In this document: in pieces, positions 23,743 through 36,310 of the stretch
Numbering within the stretch: the first letter of the stretch is position 1
Layout of the letters: each line of letters starts with the position of its first letter
NCBI GenBank assembly: GCA_019915135.1
Contig: JAHLMK010000007.1
Span: 1,674,001 to 1,738,000, forward strand
Direction of reading: 5' to 3'
DNA: 64,000 bases
From: Strobilurus pachycystidiatus
Taxonomy: Eukaryota > Basidiomycota > Agaricomycetes > Agaricales > Physalacriaceae
Program-made: the position numbers and the translations under genes
Notes under the pieces: generated by a model
What the model was told of the DNA's origin: nothing
The model's input: the letters and a program-made list of their open reading frames with translations, nothing else
Database searches by the model: none

Positions 23743-24444
23743 ATGGCACGCGAAATCCGCATCACAAGCTCGGGCAAAATCAAGGCATACGTCGCTTTTG
23801 CGCTTGACAGCCTGCAGGTAACTGCTGCTGCATGCGCTGCCTCGATTCTGACTGTCTTGCTTGGGTCAGAAAGATGAATCACAGCCAGTTGTCTTGCACA
23901 CTCTGCCCAATCCCGACGTCAAAGGGCCGACCCACGCGAGCTCGGCGACGGTGATTCCCCGGCTTGTCTCGGTCGTGGAAATCATCAAGCGCGAATACAT
24001 CAAAACACTCGAGTTGGCCCATTCGCCCAGGCTCACCGGGCTGCATCAATACAATGAAGTCGGGTCCCTCGAGGCATTGGGCCTGGCGCAGTCACCGCAG
24101 GACACGGCAGAGGACCGCGCAGAAGAGCTGATCAGGAAGCTCGAAGGCAAAAAGTATGGCTGTTCTTTTCTCGCCAGAGTCTTCTGTCTCAACCTGGGTC
24201 AGCATCAAGCAGGTGCAGACGCCGTACATGAAGATCACACTGAGCCTCTCTGAATTGCCCGAACTGAAGGCCCAAGGCGCGACGTACGTGTTGCTGTTCC
24301 TCTGCGCATTCCATCCATCCATCATGATCCTTCAGATACCAGCTTCCTTTGAAGCGCAAGCTATCCAAGTCTGCGAAAGCGCGCGCGAAGAAGAGAGAGA
24401 AGACTGCGACTGAACCCCAGCCAGACAACGCCATGGAGACTTGA
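23743..24444 (+). CDS. Alba-domain RNA-binding protein (RNase P/MRP subunit-like)
   Basis: Four exons. Exon 1 encodes MAREIRITSSGKIKAYVAFA, the beta1-alpha1 start of an Alba fold with a conserved basic Gly-Lys. Exon 2 contains VLHTLPNPDVK, then SSATVIPRLVSVVEIIKREY, the second helix of Alba/Rpp20/Rpp25 proteins. Exon 3 gives IKQVQTPYMKITLSLSELPE and ends in the split codon before YQLPLKRKLSKSAKARAKK. Using donor GTACGT (near 24286) joins these into a basic tail ending ...DNAMET at 24444. The Alba fold and the KR-rich tail suggest binding to the RNA of RNase P/MRP, or a general Alba role; which one is inference. It is divergent from the Mis12-like gene. Confidence 0.72.
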
Positions 24445-24699
24445 GGCACATACCATACTTTGTTCATTTCGAGGACAGACTGCTTTGCAACAAAACCGCG
24501 TTCATAAGTAGCATCGTGCATTGGACAGAATACTTCAAGTCATTGTTTGACAGTGAAATTGACGCGCCAGCATGTGAATACAAGGACAACATGCCTGCCT
24601 GCATTACGTCGCGGTTGATGGCGTCCAGATTTGGCCTTGACGCTGTGCACCGCCCATCTCTTGCCTTGTTTCTCCCACCTTCTCACTCCGCTCCCCGAC

Positions 24700-25738
24700 A
24701 TGTACAACGCACACGTGAACAACCCATTCGCTCCCAATCCCAGCAGCGCACAGTCCCGCTTCCCCGACATCTCAGCCGACACGTCCTCGCCACCCCCAAA
24801 TCAGTATGCATCATCGTGGATACAGCCCGGAATGGCCTCTCCTCCAATCCAGCAGCAGCCCACACAGCAGTTTATGCAACAGCAGCAGCAGCAGCAGCCC
24901 AGCTTCCTGCAGACAAATCCCACACCCTCATACACCAACACCGGCTACATAGGCCCCATCAGTCCGCAACCGACCGCGGGCTTCGGCCAGTCGTGGATGT
25001 CGCCCGCACCGACCGCGCCACAGATCTCGGGGAGCAGCTACGGCTATCTCTACGGGCAGTCGGCGCAGCAGCAGCACCCCGCATATCAGCCTGCCCAGCA
25101 GCAGATCCAGAACAACCCGGGATACATTCCCCAGTTCGATCCGTACGCATCCGTCAACAACCAGGGCGGGCCGTCCTCGTCCACCCAGTCCCAGTCCCAG
25201 CCAACTTCCCTCGGTCCGGGCGGGGTGGCGCATCCCCGCGACTACATCCGGACACACAAGGCCGAGATTGAGTCCTGGGACACTTATGCGTGGAAGCAGT
25301 TCATAGGCGCGTTCGACGCGGTGAAGGTACGCTCCCCGTTGTCTGGCGTGCTCCGATCCATCCCCAATACTATCTCTCACAGGAGGCATGGGCGAAAAGG
25401 AAGACAGAGGTAGAGCAGCAGGTTCAACAGCTCACTCTGCAACTGCAGTATGGTGGCGGTGGCTATCACCCAATGCAACTCCAACAGGAGATAGGGCGTC
25501 TGCAAGGGGTGTGTATAGTTTCATTCGGCCATGAAGCTCCTTCTCTGATGTCCGTTAGATTGTTCGAGAGGCTGATTCGAATTCAGACTCGGCCGCAGCA
25601 GCTTCTTTCCAGATGCACGAGGTCTTTGAGAACTATCGCAAGTCCGGCGACCTCGCTAGCAAGCGACGTGTCCGTGAAGCCTCCAACGCCAGTCTCAACA
25701 GCTGTCCTGATTGGCCATCCCAGGCTGCGCTCTTCTAG
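24700..25738 (+). CDS. Pro/Gln-rich hypothetical protein with a coiled-coil C-terminus
   Basis: Three exons: 24700-25326, 25383-25508 and 25559-25738. The first 180 residues are low-complexity (Pro, Gln, Ser, Tyr), with a run of seven Gln after FM and many QQ pairs. A conserved-looking helical part follows: DYIRTHKAEIESWDTYAWKQ, FIGAFDAVKEAWAKRKTEVE, then QQVQQLTLQLQYG, and after a Gly/His/Tyr loop LQQEIGRLQGIVREADSNSD. The end is NYRKSGDLASKRRVREASNA...ALF. No signal peptide or membrane helix. I do not recognise a named domain. The arrangement (disordered Q-rich head, helical tail) fits a scaffolding or regulatory protein, but no function is assigned. Confidence 0.7.
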
Positions 25739-25853
25739 TAGTACTAGTGCTGATGCTATTTTTCCCTTTGGTTCTTTGCTATCATTTAGTCCTGTGTATA
25801 CACCTCTACATACAATCTTACGGTCAATAAGGATATTAAACATGTATATGGCT

Positions 25854-27777
25854 TTAAGAGCAAATGTCCGGGTATAGTCTGTCCGTGGGGTCTTGAGGTA
25901 TCCAGCCTCCCTCTAAGCCCTTCTGATAACTCCACTCATCGGCATTTTCTGCCTTCCATGTCCAGAAAACCCAGCCTTGTACGGATTCACCAGCTTCCAC
26001 TTGTACTTCCCAGTACCTGCGAAGAGGTTTCAGTTTGGCATCTGAGTGCGAAATGATGCACGGAAATAGCTGACTTTCGAAGAAACGTTTTATAGTCAGA
26101 GGAGAAGTTCCCATAGCCGCCAGTCCATGGGGCGCATGATCCAAAGTAGGTGCTGCCCAGTGTTCCGTCCCAGCGGGCTCCGATACCTGAAAACTGTTAA
26201 CGCGTATAGATATGAAGACCATGAACAAACCTCTTCCGTTCAGCCATTTGGCACAGTCTGTCGGAGCATTTGACCATTCACCGAGGACGGTCCATAGGTT
26301 GCTATCCGCGTAGCTTGTGAGCGTAGGGATATAAGTACACGCAAACTGCCAACGAGATCAATGGCCGTGTGCTTGGAACAAGAATAGCTGAAGGACGCCG
26401 CACCGAGATATGGTCGTCAAGCGACCGACTTAGTTCCGCGGTACTGAAGATCTGATATTCATGCTGTCGAGGTATTGGCCCATCAGATGCTTCAGCGCCA
26501 AAGATATTATAATGGGGACGTACGTAGTCCATTAGGACGTCACTACCACCAGTCAGAAAATCTGTCCAAGCCTGCCAACGCGCTCTAAGATGACACAACG
26601 CCTTTTCAAAACATAAGAACCTACCGAAACCCCGAGAAACGCGTCCCCAATCATCACATTCACATCCGACACTTCGCGTACGGCAGCGTACCCATCCTGG
26701 AAGAACTGCCGGATATTCGCCGCCCACACACTCGACGTGAACCCCGCCGCCTCGTTCACCAGCTCCAGCACGTCGATCATGCCCCCGATCTGGTCCGCCA
26801 TGAACCGCAGGGTGTCGATGGTGCGGGAGACGTTGGCGGGGTTGACCGCCCACTGCGGGTTGGAGGTGCGCTGACCCGAGTTGTCGTACCCGTTCTGCGA
26901 GCCGGGGGCGCCGTGGAGGTCGACGATGACGTGGATGCCGTGTGCGCGCGCCCAGTTGAGGGCTTTGAGGAGGTACGGCCAGGCGCCGGGGATGTAGGGT
27001 GCTACGGAGGTGCCAAAGTCGGTGTCTGCGTCCGTCATGGGGACAGACCAGTAGCCGACTGGGATCCTGAGGGATGGATTCGGGGATGAGGACAAGACTG
27101 GCGAGGTCCTGGTTAATGAAGCGCGTACCGGACGTGATTTATCCCTGCAGCTTGCATATCGGCAAAGTCATCTTCAGTGTACCACTAAACTGTAATCAGA
27201 CGCAAAGTACACCTATCCGACAACGTGGATAACTCACCGTTTGCCAGTGCTCAGTGAGCACTTTCAGCGCATCATCAGAATCCTGCAGCTGTCCGAACGT
27301 GTATTCGTCGATGATATTGTCGTTTTCCGTATTTTCAAATATGCTCGGTGTTATCCACGGCTAAAGATGATGATAATCGCATCAGCGGAACGGCACTCTC
27401 GGGATGACAAAATCCGAACGCCACCTCTAGGACAAACCATCCACCCCTGGAACTAGTCAGTCTCGCTGTGGAATCGCCATAACTGATGCTCACAGATTGA
27501 CCCCGCGTACCTTTTGGGTAGCGTAATTAAATGCAGACAGTGTGGCCGTTGGGGTACTGGTCACCGTGGCGGACCCAGTGCTCTTTGTCGCACTGGCAAT
27601 GCTAACAGTGGAGGTGGATGTGCTAGATGACGTCCTTGTAACAGAGGCGGAGGTCGAACTTCGTCCGACCGCAGCCTGGTTGATCTTCAGGTGGCATTGC
27701 TCCGCGCCATTCACGTCGAGGACGAGGACTGCTAATAGCGTCCAGAGCGGAATTTGACACCAGAAGGAAGATTTCAT
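25854..27777 (-). CDS. EXG1: GH5 exo-1,3-beta-glucanase, secreted
   Basis: Secreted glycoside hydrolase of family 5 (Exg1 type) that trims terminal glucose from beta-1,3-glucan in cell-wall turnover. Read on minus through about nine exons. Start 27775-27777, chosen because it opens a signal peptide (MKSSFWCQIPLWTLLAVLVL). A Ser/Thr-rich linker follows, then the catalytic domain: [76 protein letters not shown], acid/base Glu in VLELVNEAAGF, HEYQIFSTAELSRSLDDHI, nucleophile Glu in LGEWSNAPTDCAKWLNG, GSCAPWTGGYGNFSSDYKTF, and VQGWVFWTWKAENADEW near the end. Usual family has NEPAGF; here Pro is Ala (NEAAGF). Stop at 25854-25856. The next gene on minus begins well upstream. Confidence 0.93.
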
Positions 27778-28148
27778 GGTGGCCCAAAGGACCGGCGGGA
27801 GGTCAGGGACCCAATTAGAGTGTAAGCTATGTACAGTGGGGGAGAGAAGCGAGTCCAGGGCGGTGGACACCACGGAATCCACCAGGTCAGCACCAGGTCA
27901 GCACGAGGCAGAAAGTCAGGATCAAGGGCCGAGATTTTCACTGACCTGGGTGCTTCCAAGTTCTCACAATACAACCAGCCTCTCATGAGATATCTCAAGC
28001 TCCTCAAGACTCATACCAGCTAAATCATACAACCTAATTCATTTCATAGTACTTAGAGACTGAGGTATTTACAGAACTTATACATGCACAAAATAATCTT
28101 ACCGTAAAGTACGTGGATGCGGCCAACACATAAATGCCTAGTCCATCT

Positions 28149-30345
28149 TCAGACTCGCCCAAACAAATGCTTCGCCCTCCTGGACGCACGTTCCTTCGCG
28201 CTACTCTTCTTCTTCTCCAGCGTCGACGACCAGTCGCCGTGGGCCTTCTGATAGGTGCGCCACGCGTCAGAAGTAGTGACATGGTCTTTCAGGACATGCG
28301 CCTTCTGTCGCGCAATCCGCGTCCTGCCTATCAATGCATCTCCCGCAATGGACATGAATCGCCCGCCCCACTGCTTCAGCTCCAGAGCCCTGCCTTTCGC
28401 GCGCTGGTGCCGATACTGAATGACCTCCCGCATGCTACGCGACGCGCTTTGCGATGCATCAATGAGACTATCCGTTTGGCGCACAATTGCACGCGACAAA
28501 TCATCCAGCGCCTCCATGAGCTCCCTAAGGTCTCGAGACACACTGTCAAGAAGCGCTCTGACTGTTACATCCACGATGCGAGAAAGCGAATCCACAGCGC
28601 GGATGCTGAGAGAAGAGATGGAGTCTGTTGTCTTGCTCAGCTGGGAGGGGGCATGCGACAATAGTGAGGCGGTAGCTGGCGCAATGATGATGTCCTTGGA
28701 CATCTTCATCCGGTCAGTCCAAGACAATGACACGGCCTGGCAGTCGCAAGGAGTGGTGGCGGGAGTGGTGGCGGCAGCATCAACGGCCGATGCGGACACT
28801 GTGATGGCAAGTGGGGAAGGCGTATCATTCAAGACGGGACGCAGAGCCAAAGAGTAGGCTTGCGAAACAATCGCCATGCTAGTGGAAGGTCGGATGGATA
28901 GAGATGTCGAGACGTTGGTGAATGTACGGGAGAAGGTCGTTGTGATAGGTGAAAAGGTAGGCGTTGATGCTGGCGCTGTGGCCATAGCATAGAGCGCAGC
29001 TCCGTACACACCAACCAAAAGGGCAATAAACAATGACCTGAAGACGTCAGCAAAGGGTTGAAGACATTAAGAATGCGAAACAATACATACCCAACTCTCC
29101 TTATGTTAATTTGTATCATGGAGCTCATCCTCTGATGGACAAGCGATGTATTCAGATCCGGAAGGTCTTCGTATCGGATGACAGGTGAACCATCGTTGCG
29201 CAGTGCCAATGTGCGGTGGTCTCGTGCCCGATCCGCCCAGAACTCAGACACATTGCTGAGATCCTTCTCGTACAAAGGGACCTCGACAGGGAGGAAGTAA
29301 GCGTTGGATCGAGGATGGGGAATATACTGGCAAGGAAGATAGACAATGCCTAAAGAATTAGGGACCAAGGTGGCGACATCATTGTAGAATGACTGTGAAA
29401 TGTTGACGTTAAGAGGCCGGGTGAGAACAAAAAGAAACCTACAGCATCCAGCGTATGGTCTGCCACTCGAATGATGAGAGAGGTAGTGCCGGGCGCATCG
29501 GTGAAATGGAGCCACTGGACTGCGTCACCTAGTGATACATTGACGGCTGTGAGAGTGAAGCCGTGCTGTAGGCAACTGGAGCACAAGAGCTCGCGAACAA
29601 AGGCCCATTTGATGGCAGAGGACGTTCCGTACAACTTGACAGTATAGTCGGCGATGAAAGACTTGGCCTGCGAAGGAGACACAGGCGTAGGAATCAAGCC
29701 TTGCTCCTCCGCAGGTTCGGTCTCCTCCATCAAGTTGATGGAATCAGCTGGAGACCCCGGTGTTTCACCGCTTGGGCCATCGACGAGCTCTGGGGGCGAT
29801 ATACTCTGCACGGACGATGAGATCTTGTCATAAGACGAGCTCAATTCGTCACGAGAGCTGGTGAGGGGGTCGGGGAAGGACAACCTAAGGTCGCGGAGAG
29901 AGTTGTGCGCTGTAGAGGGATGGGAGCTAGTCCTCGAGGATCCCAGCGTGCTGATCATGCTCTGATCCAACGCCGCACGCAGGCGGCGCTCCTCGCCTTC
30001 CTCTTCATGGTTGTCCAAATCCAAGGCGGGACTCATAATAGGTCCGTCACCAACGAGATCGCCGACCTCCTGCACAGCACCCTCGTCGGAGCTGTCGTCG
30101 GTGAAGCCTTCCCATGTGTCGGTGGTATCGCCATCTCGAGAGCTTCCGAGGCTCACTGACGAACGTCGGGAGAGCGATGAAAAGGGCGGCTCGTTGACGT
30201 CGCTGTCTCTAGACGACACTGAGTCATTGTCATCGGACTCACGATTACTAGCGATGTCGAGCCAGTCAGAGTCAGACTGGTCATCGTCCGAACGACCTGA
30301 AATAACGTTGAAATCTGCGAGCTCGCTGTCCGTGGCCACGACCAT
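28149..30345 (-). CDS. Membrane protein with acidic Ser-rich N-terminus and a candidate Atg8-interacting motif
   Basis: Three exons on minus, about 700 residues. Residues 1-190 are acidic and Ser-rich, starting MVVATDSELADFNVISGRSD; within it SDSDWLDI fits the W-x-x-I form of an Atg8-interacting motif preceded by acids. A folded region follows (AKSFIADYTVKLYGTSSAIK, FTLTAVNVSLGDAVQWLHF). One membrane helix is visible (SLFIALLVGVYGAALYAMA). The C-terminal 280 residues are helical and basic, ending RRAKHLFGRV. I do not recognise a named family. Single-pass topology with a long cytosolic acidic region could suit a membrane adaptor or organelle receptor, but this is speculation. Divergent from the F-box gene (146 bp between ATGs). 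Confidence 0.75.
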
Positions 30346-30491
30346 CGTGTACTAGTTGTAATGAGAGATAGTGGTCAAAGGGCAACCACTGCCGAGAGCC
30401 GCCCCTTTTTGACTGTTTCGGGCATCTAATCTAATATCTGATTAGATTTATTTTCGCAATCGGCCGACGTGCAGCCTTGTCCCCGAACATC
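30346..30491. promoter_or_regulatory. Shared divergent promoter region
   Basis: 146 bp between the minus start at 30345 and the plus start at 30492. It contains an AT-rich stretch (TCTAATATCTGATTAGATTTATTTTCGC, in two parts near 30428-30455) with the inverted words TCTAAT and ATTAGA, a plausible core-promoter or regulator site for both genes. Confidence 0.45.
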
Positions 30492-32181
30492 ATGTCGACT
30501 TGCCTTCCAAACCTCCCCGAAGACCTACTTCTCGCTATATTCTCTCTGCTAAAAGTACCTGATATTCTATCTCTCATTCAGGTGAATTACTGCTACCCAC
30601 GGCGTTGGGGGCTGCGCACTGACCGTTGTGACACGCAGACATGTCGTGGCTTCCACGAACTTGGGTCCTCAGACTATGTATGGCACTCCGTTGACGTGGA
30701 CCTGCCCTTGGATATCCCCTCAGGAAAAGATGTCAGACTCATATCAGGCCCTGATCTCCGTCGAGCATTCGTCAAAGCATTGCGGCTTGATCAGACTTGG
30801 AGGAAACACGCATCGCAGCCCCAGAAACTTTGCCGCATCATGCACGGAGACATCGTGTTTCAAAACCAGTTTCTAGGATCAGAGTGGTTGATAACTCTAT
30901 CTCGGTCTCCTTCTAGCGCATTGTGTCTGTCCATATGGTACATCGGCACACCGCACCGGGAACATCGATATGCATCTCTAGACGTCCCCTACGCGTCTAA
31001 ATTCACTGCTACTTCTCGAAAAGATGGCACAGAGGCCATCATTGCCGTCGTGTTGGACGCCACGCGCTCCACGTAAATGGCCCCGTTATGTTCATTGAAG
31101 TGCTGGCTAACACGTCTTCATTGATGCCCAGGAATGTGAATGTCTACGTCGTGCCTCTACATAATGGGGATCATGATAACTCGTGTTCCCATTTGCCCAC
31201 CTTGGTAAACCAAAGCTCTCGGCCCAAAGCTGATGGTACCCCTGGGGAATTGCATATCTGCGACAACATTGTTGGCGTGGCGATAGCACATTTCGATAAG
31301 GTCTTTAACCCTCCGACCTATCGATTCATCTTCCTGGATATAGATACAGGCAATCAGCTCATGATAACACCCTCGCTACCTGAGGTACGCATGTATTCCT
31401 ACAGCCATCTACCACGGCCGTCGGCCCTAAAACGTAGCCTCTTCAGCATTTCACCCACGTTCAGTTCAGACTGTTTCCCGAACACCTTATTATTGCCGGC
31501 TTGAAGTGTCATGAGCAGCTGACCGTGCGCACATACGATTTCAGGGCGATGCGGTCTTGGCTATCTTCGGCCCCCTTGTCTCAATCGTGCTATTCTGACG
31601 AGGACGCCACGGGTCTGCTGGGGGACTACCTCGCGGAAGATGAAACGGACAATGTCCCAGCGGACTCTGACTACACGTTGTCGGAAGGTTATGTCCTCCG
31701 AAACATACCCAGGATTACGTCGCTTGTATTCCACGCGTCAGGCATATCATCAATGCGCCATGGGACGGCCTCTGTGTTCTCGTTCCCGTGTGCTCGAGAC
31801 CTACGATGCCCTCATGGATCGATGCCCATCCATGTCTTTTCCACCCCGTCGAGTGCAGTTTCGGACGTTGTTTGCTTGGGGCGCAGCGGTCGGCGATCTG
31901 TCTGGCTAGAACGGCGATGGGACACGGACACTTTCACACTGATGAAGGCCTCGTTTTCACCGGAGGGTAAACGTCCAGCTTTAGTGGAACGGCTGTTGCC
32001 TACGCATACTGCTCTCCCTTTTGATATATACTCGTGCCAGTCGATTGCCTTTGATGAGGCCACCGGCCGAGTATGTTTAGGTTTGCATACTGGGGAGTTG
32101 TATATCTTGGATTTGTGAGTCATTCGGAGCGCTGTATCACCTGTTTTTGACTGAATCATGTGCAGTAGTAGTGAATATTAG
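30492..32181 (+). CDS. F-box protein
   Basis: Starts MSTCLPNLPEDLLLAIFSLL, KVPDILSLIQ, then after an intron TCRGFHELGSSDYVWHSVDV. This is an F-box (LPxxLLxxIFxxL...IxxxxxTCRxF), which binds Skp1 in SCF (cullin-1) ubiquitin ligases. About 480 residues, several exons. The remainder has beta-rich stretches (VNVYVVPLHNG, YRFIFLDIDTGNQLMI, FDEATGRVCLGLHTGELYIL) like the outer blades of a propeller-type substrate domain, as in many agaricomycete F-box proteins. A final short exon (32166-32181) gives ...ILDFSSEY if the donor GTGAGT at about 32116 is used; otherwise the protein stops at 32118. A slightly longer start (MSPNIM, 30477) is possible. The substrate is unknown. Confidence 0.8.
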
Positions 32182-32555
32182 TCGTCGAGTAAACGCGTGG
32201 GTGAACGGATCTAGTGCCCAGTAGTTTAGTTTACCCCAATGAAAAACAGTCGCCTGGTATAAGGCGCGTCAAGCTGCCTCTGACAGAGTTTGAAATGTGT
32301 TTTTACGCGTCTTCACCGAATATGGGATTAATCTCAGGGTCTCTTCGCGTTCGCAGGAGTCAAAGCGACGTATCCCAGCGTCAGTCGTGGTCGACAGTGA
32401 GTCACCGTCAATCAGGGACACACGTGATGGTCACATTTTCTTTTCTTGAGGCTCGTTCCAATCATCATCAGATTCATTATACTTCAACAGCCACAAGCCC
32501 TTGCTATCGTCGGAGTCGGCAGCGCATCGCTACAGAATTGCACGTCGTGACGAGG

Positions 32556-35500
32556 ATGGAGCAGGAAATCGAGCGAGTCGTCCAGGCCATCGCAGTGGCG
32601 TCGGATATCAACCAAATAAATCTGCATCGCGAAGCCCTTGCGTATCTTGCGACGATTGAGGAGAATGCGGCGGAAACCTGGCGGATTGCCCTGCCGCTTT
32701 TTGTGGACGCCACCCCCGAAGGCGCTCGCAAGTACCCGACGCAGGTCCGCTTCTTTGCGCTGCGTGTTCTTGATGATTTCCTGGAAAGCCGGTGCGTGGC
32801 TCTGCGGCCGACGTCGTTGCTTCTGCTGACGCCTGGCCAGCTTTGAGCCTTTAGATCAAGACACGTTTCAGACGATGCAGCAACATCTCGTCGGCTATAT
32901 TCAATCAGAATACATCTACGGCAACTCGGAGGCGAATGCGTCGTGTGCGTCGTCCTGTTCTGCATCCTGATGGCGTCTGACGTTGTCTGCAGTCCTCCGC
33001 AACAAGTTCTCGCACACCCTCACGCTGTTCTTTCTCTGCACATACACCAATCAGTGGCCCACCTTCTTCGCCGATATATTCTCCCTCATCCGCTCCTCCG
33101 AATCCTCGTCCTCCTCCATCTTCAATCGCCACATCTCCCTGCTCTTCTTCCACCTGGTCCTCGAGATTTCTGGCGAGGTTGCAGACCAAATGATCAAGGC
33201 TGCTCGTCAATACACGACCACTCGTGCAGATCGAGATGGCCGCGTCAGAGACGCTGTGAGAGAACGGGACGCCAACAGGATTAACGAGGCCGTTCTTACC
33301 ATCGTGGCGGAAGGGGCTGAGCGCATGGCCAACCTCCGCAAAGCGCCCGTCTCGCCCGACACGTCCGTACAGCTAGACGAAGTGATTGAAGTGGTGGATT
33401 GGGGCATCAGGACCTTTGGCTCATATGTCGGTATGTCGCGATAGATTTGCGCCATGTCTCGCCACTCATACCGCACAGGCTGGATCGATATCAACTTGAC
33501 CATCACACCAACAACTATCCCCTTGCTGTTTGCTCTGCTCGACGACCCGTCGTTGCCCATCCGACTAGCGACATGCGTGGCTATTCTTCGGATCGTCAGC
33601 AAAGGTCTCAAGGAGCCCAGTGACAAACTGCAGCTTCTCAAAGTTCTCTCCCTTGGTCAAGTCATCGACGCTCTGGAGCAGAAGACTCGACAACAGCAGA
33701 TAGAACGTGGCGATGATACAGACGAAGGCGAAGAGTCCTACCGCGAGTCATTGGGGAAGCTCTTCAACGTGTTTGGTCTTGAGCTCTGCAAGCTAGAGGT
33801 ACAAAGTATACCCTACAAGGAAGGCACTCTTCTCATCGCTCTCGTAGGATGCACCAGACGATCAAGTACGCTCCGAGGCTTCGAGTTATCTGTCGCAATG
33901 CCTTCCTGTTCTAATCCGTTTCATGGCGGACGAATACGATGATACCTGCTCAACCGTCTTCCCTCTCCTCCAGGCCATCCTTGCAAATGTAACCCTCCAC
34001 TATCATCGTCCTGATCAATCACTGACTAGTCCTCGCAGTACAAGCGCCTTCGTAAAGTCTCCTCAGAACCTATCGACCCGTCCAAACGCGCCTTCTTGAG
34101 TTCATTACTGGAAGTCATACTCATCAAGATGAAGTGGGACCCAGAGACCGAGATCGACGACATCGATGAGGACGACGCTGCCGAGTTTGAGAAGCTGCGC
34201 AAGGTATGTCGCTTCTCATGCGAGTGCGAAGCGTCAGCTCAGTTCTCATTCGCAGGACCTACGCATCTTCATGGACTCGATCCTTACCGTTGATCAAGAA
34301 CTTGTCACCGATGCCGTGCGCACGATGGCACTGACCTCCATCTCAGCCTACCAAAATGGGGTATCAGTGCCGTGGCACGAGGCGGAGCTGGGAATCTACA
34401 TGGTCTACATCTTTGGAGAGATCAATAAAAGTGGGCTGTTTGGCGATCATATCAGAACGTTTGCTGACATCCTACAGGTGGCGGGAAAGGGCGTGCTGCG
34501 TTCTGCCAAACTCCGTCCATTATCGACAAGGAGAAGCGGAAAGGCACAGACTATTCTGAATATGCCTTGACGACCCATGGAGAACTCCTACTAGCACTCA
34601 CGCGTTCAGGACTGTCCGGATATCCACATCGATATGTGGCGTTACAGTTCTTTGAAACTGTGACGCGCTACACCGATTTCTTCAAGGTTCGGAAAGAATG
34701 TATTGTCCCAACTCTAGAAGCATTCGTTGATCAGAGGTAAGCTTACATGGGTTATATCCAGGATCAGCTTACTTAGGCTTTCGAAGGGGTCTTCACCATC
34801 CAGACAAGACGTTCCGCTCGCGGTTATACTTCCTCTTCTCACGTTTCATTCGAGAAAACAAGAATGACATTCCGACCACCATCTGCGAGACTCTCTCACA
34901 AGCTGTGCGAGATCTACTCGAGATCGAAGTTGTGATTCCTGAGCCAGAGGAGGTCGAAACTGACGTGTTGACGGAAGCAGTGAAGAACGCTACCTTTGAA
35001 ACACAACTGTTCCTCTTTGAATCGGTCGGTATACTGTGCTGGCTCGCGGGGAAGTCGTCTCCAGAACCGACGAGCCTTCTTCTATCGTTTGTAAAACCAT
35101 TGATGGACAGATTGTCGGAATCCTTCCAAGCGTATGGCAGCAAAGGCGGACAGGATCTTGTTCCCATTGTGGCTACACATCATATTATCTATGCGCTTGG
35201 AACCATTGCAAAGGGTTACCCCGATTATCCGTCGCCCGTCCCCGAAGGCTACGTATCGCCTTCGCTAGACGTGTTTGCGCAAGTCGCGCAAGCCATTCTT
35301 ATGTGCTTAGAAAATATGAATGTCTTTAAAATTGTCCGCGAAGCTGTGAGTGTGCACTGTTTCGTTCGTCGTCAATGCCCTGTACTCACTTTCTTGTCAT
35401 GTAGACGCGTTTTGCGTTTGCTAGGATACTTGCCACTGCCGGTCCCAGTGTTACGAGCTACATCCCCGCCCTAATGGCGAACCTCCTCCGTCACTTCGAG

Positions 35501-36310
35501 CCGTCGGAACTGGTGGAATTCGTCAACTTCATCGTGCTTCTGATCTTCAAACTCCAAGATGACATGTTTCCCGTGTTGGATGAGCTCATTGGCCCGCTTG
35601 GAGTCCACATCGGAAGCCTTCTGTCCCAGCCAGTCACCGACCCAGACGTCGAGAAAGAACACGCGGAGACCAAGAAGGCCTACCTCTCATTGCTGAACAG
35701 CATCATCAACTCGAAGTCGCATTCAGTGTTCATTTCAGAACGTGAGTAACCCTTACGGCTCTCTTGTGGAACTTACTCAACTCTTGTAGGAAACAACGCG
35801 ACCTTTGAACCCTTGCTGCAATCGATGGCCGGGATCGCCGAAGATGTGTCGGATCCTGCCAGTCAAAAAGCGGCATTCGTCTTCCTCGGTCGTTGCGTGA
35901 CGACTTGGGCGACGCCATCTGTGAATGGCACTCTCACCGCCGACAATCCTTTGCCCGGGCTCGAGGGTTTTATTTATGAGCGAATCGTTCCTGCGGCTTT
36001 CAGAGTACCTGCAGCACCCGGTCTCAACGTTAAAGACGGATCGGTTACTGTTGTAAGGTCGACCGTGGTTCTTCTTTCCGTCTCTCTGATTGCTCTCTAG
36101 GTACTCCACGAGTTGGCTAACTTCCTACACACCCTGGCCCACACGCGAGGCAATGAGGCTTACGATTTCCTCCTCACTGTCTTCCTCCCTTCACAAAACT
36201 GGCCCTCAGAAATGGCCATCGACTTTACGACTAAATTACGAGACCTCGATGCGAAGTCCTTCCGCCGATACTTTACAGAGTTTGTCCGCTCCTCACGTTC
36301 TCAGTCATAG
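32556..36310 (+). CDS. LOS1: Exportin-T (tRNA export karyopherin)
   Basis: Importin-beta-family receptor that, with Ran-GTP, carries mature tRNA from nucleus to cytoplasm. Start MEQEIERVVQAIAVASDINQ, then ALAYLATIEENAAETWRIAL and KYPTQVRFFALRVLDDFLES (exportin-T N-terminal pattern). The Xpo1-like block is clear: LRNKFSHTLTLFFLCTYTNQ, WPTFFADIFSLI. Later parts include EVVDWGIRTFGSYVGWIDIN (fits the Xpot motif ...V..YV.WIDL), EESYRESLGKLFNVFG, and HEAT-like helices down to FTTKLRDLDAKSFRRYFTEF, ending ...VRSSRSQS at 36308-36310. About a dozen introns. About 1,070 residues are expected, close to family length. The 5' gap of about 375 bp after the F-box gene should hold the promoter. Confidence 0.9.

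Noticed and set aside
22924..23877. 317-codon plus ORF opposite the Mis12-like gene
   Set aside because: It is the antisense shadow of a GC-rich coding region; the minus frame has the family motif and better composition.
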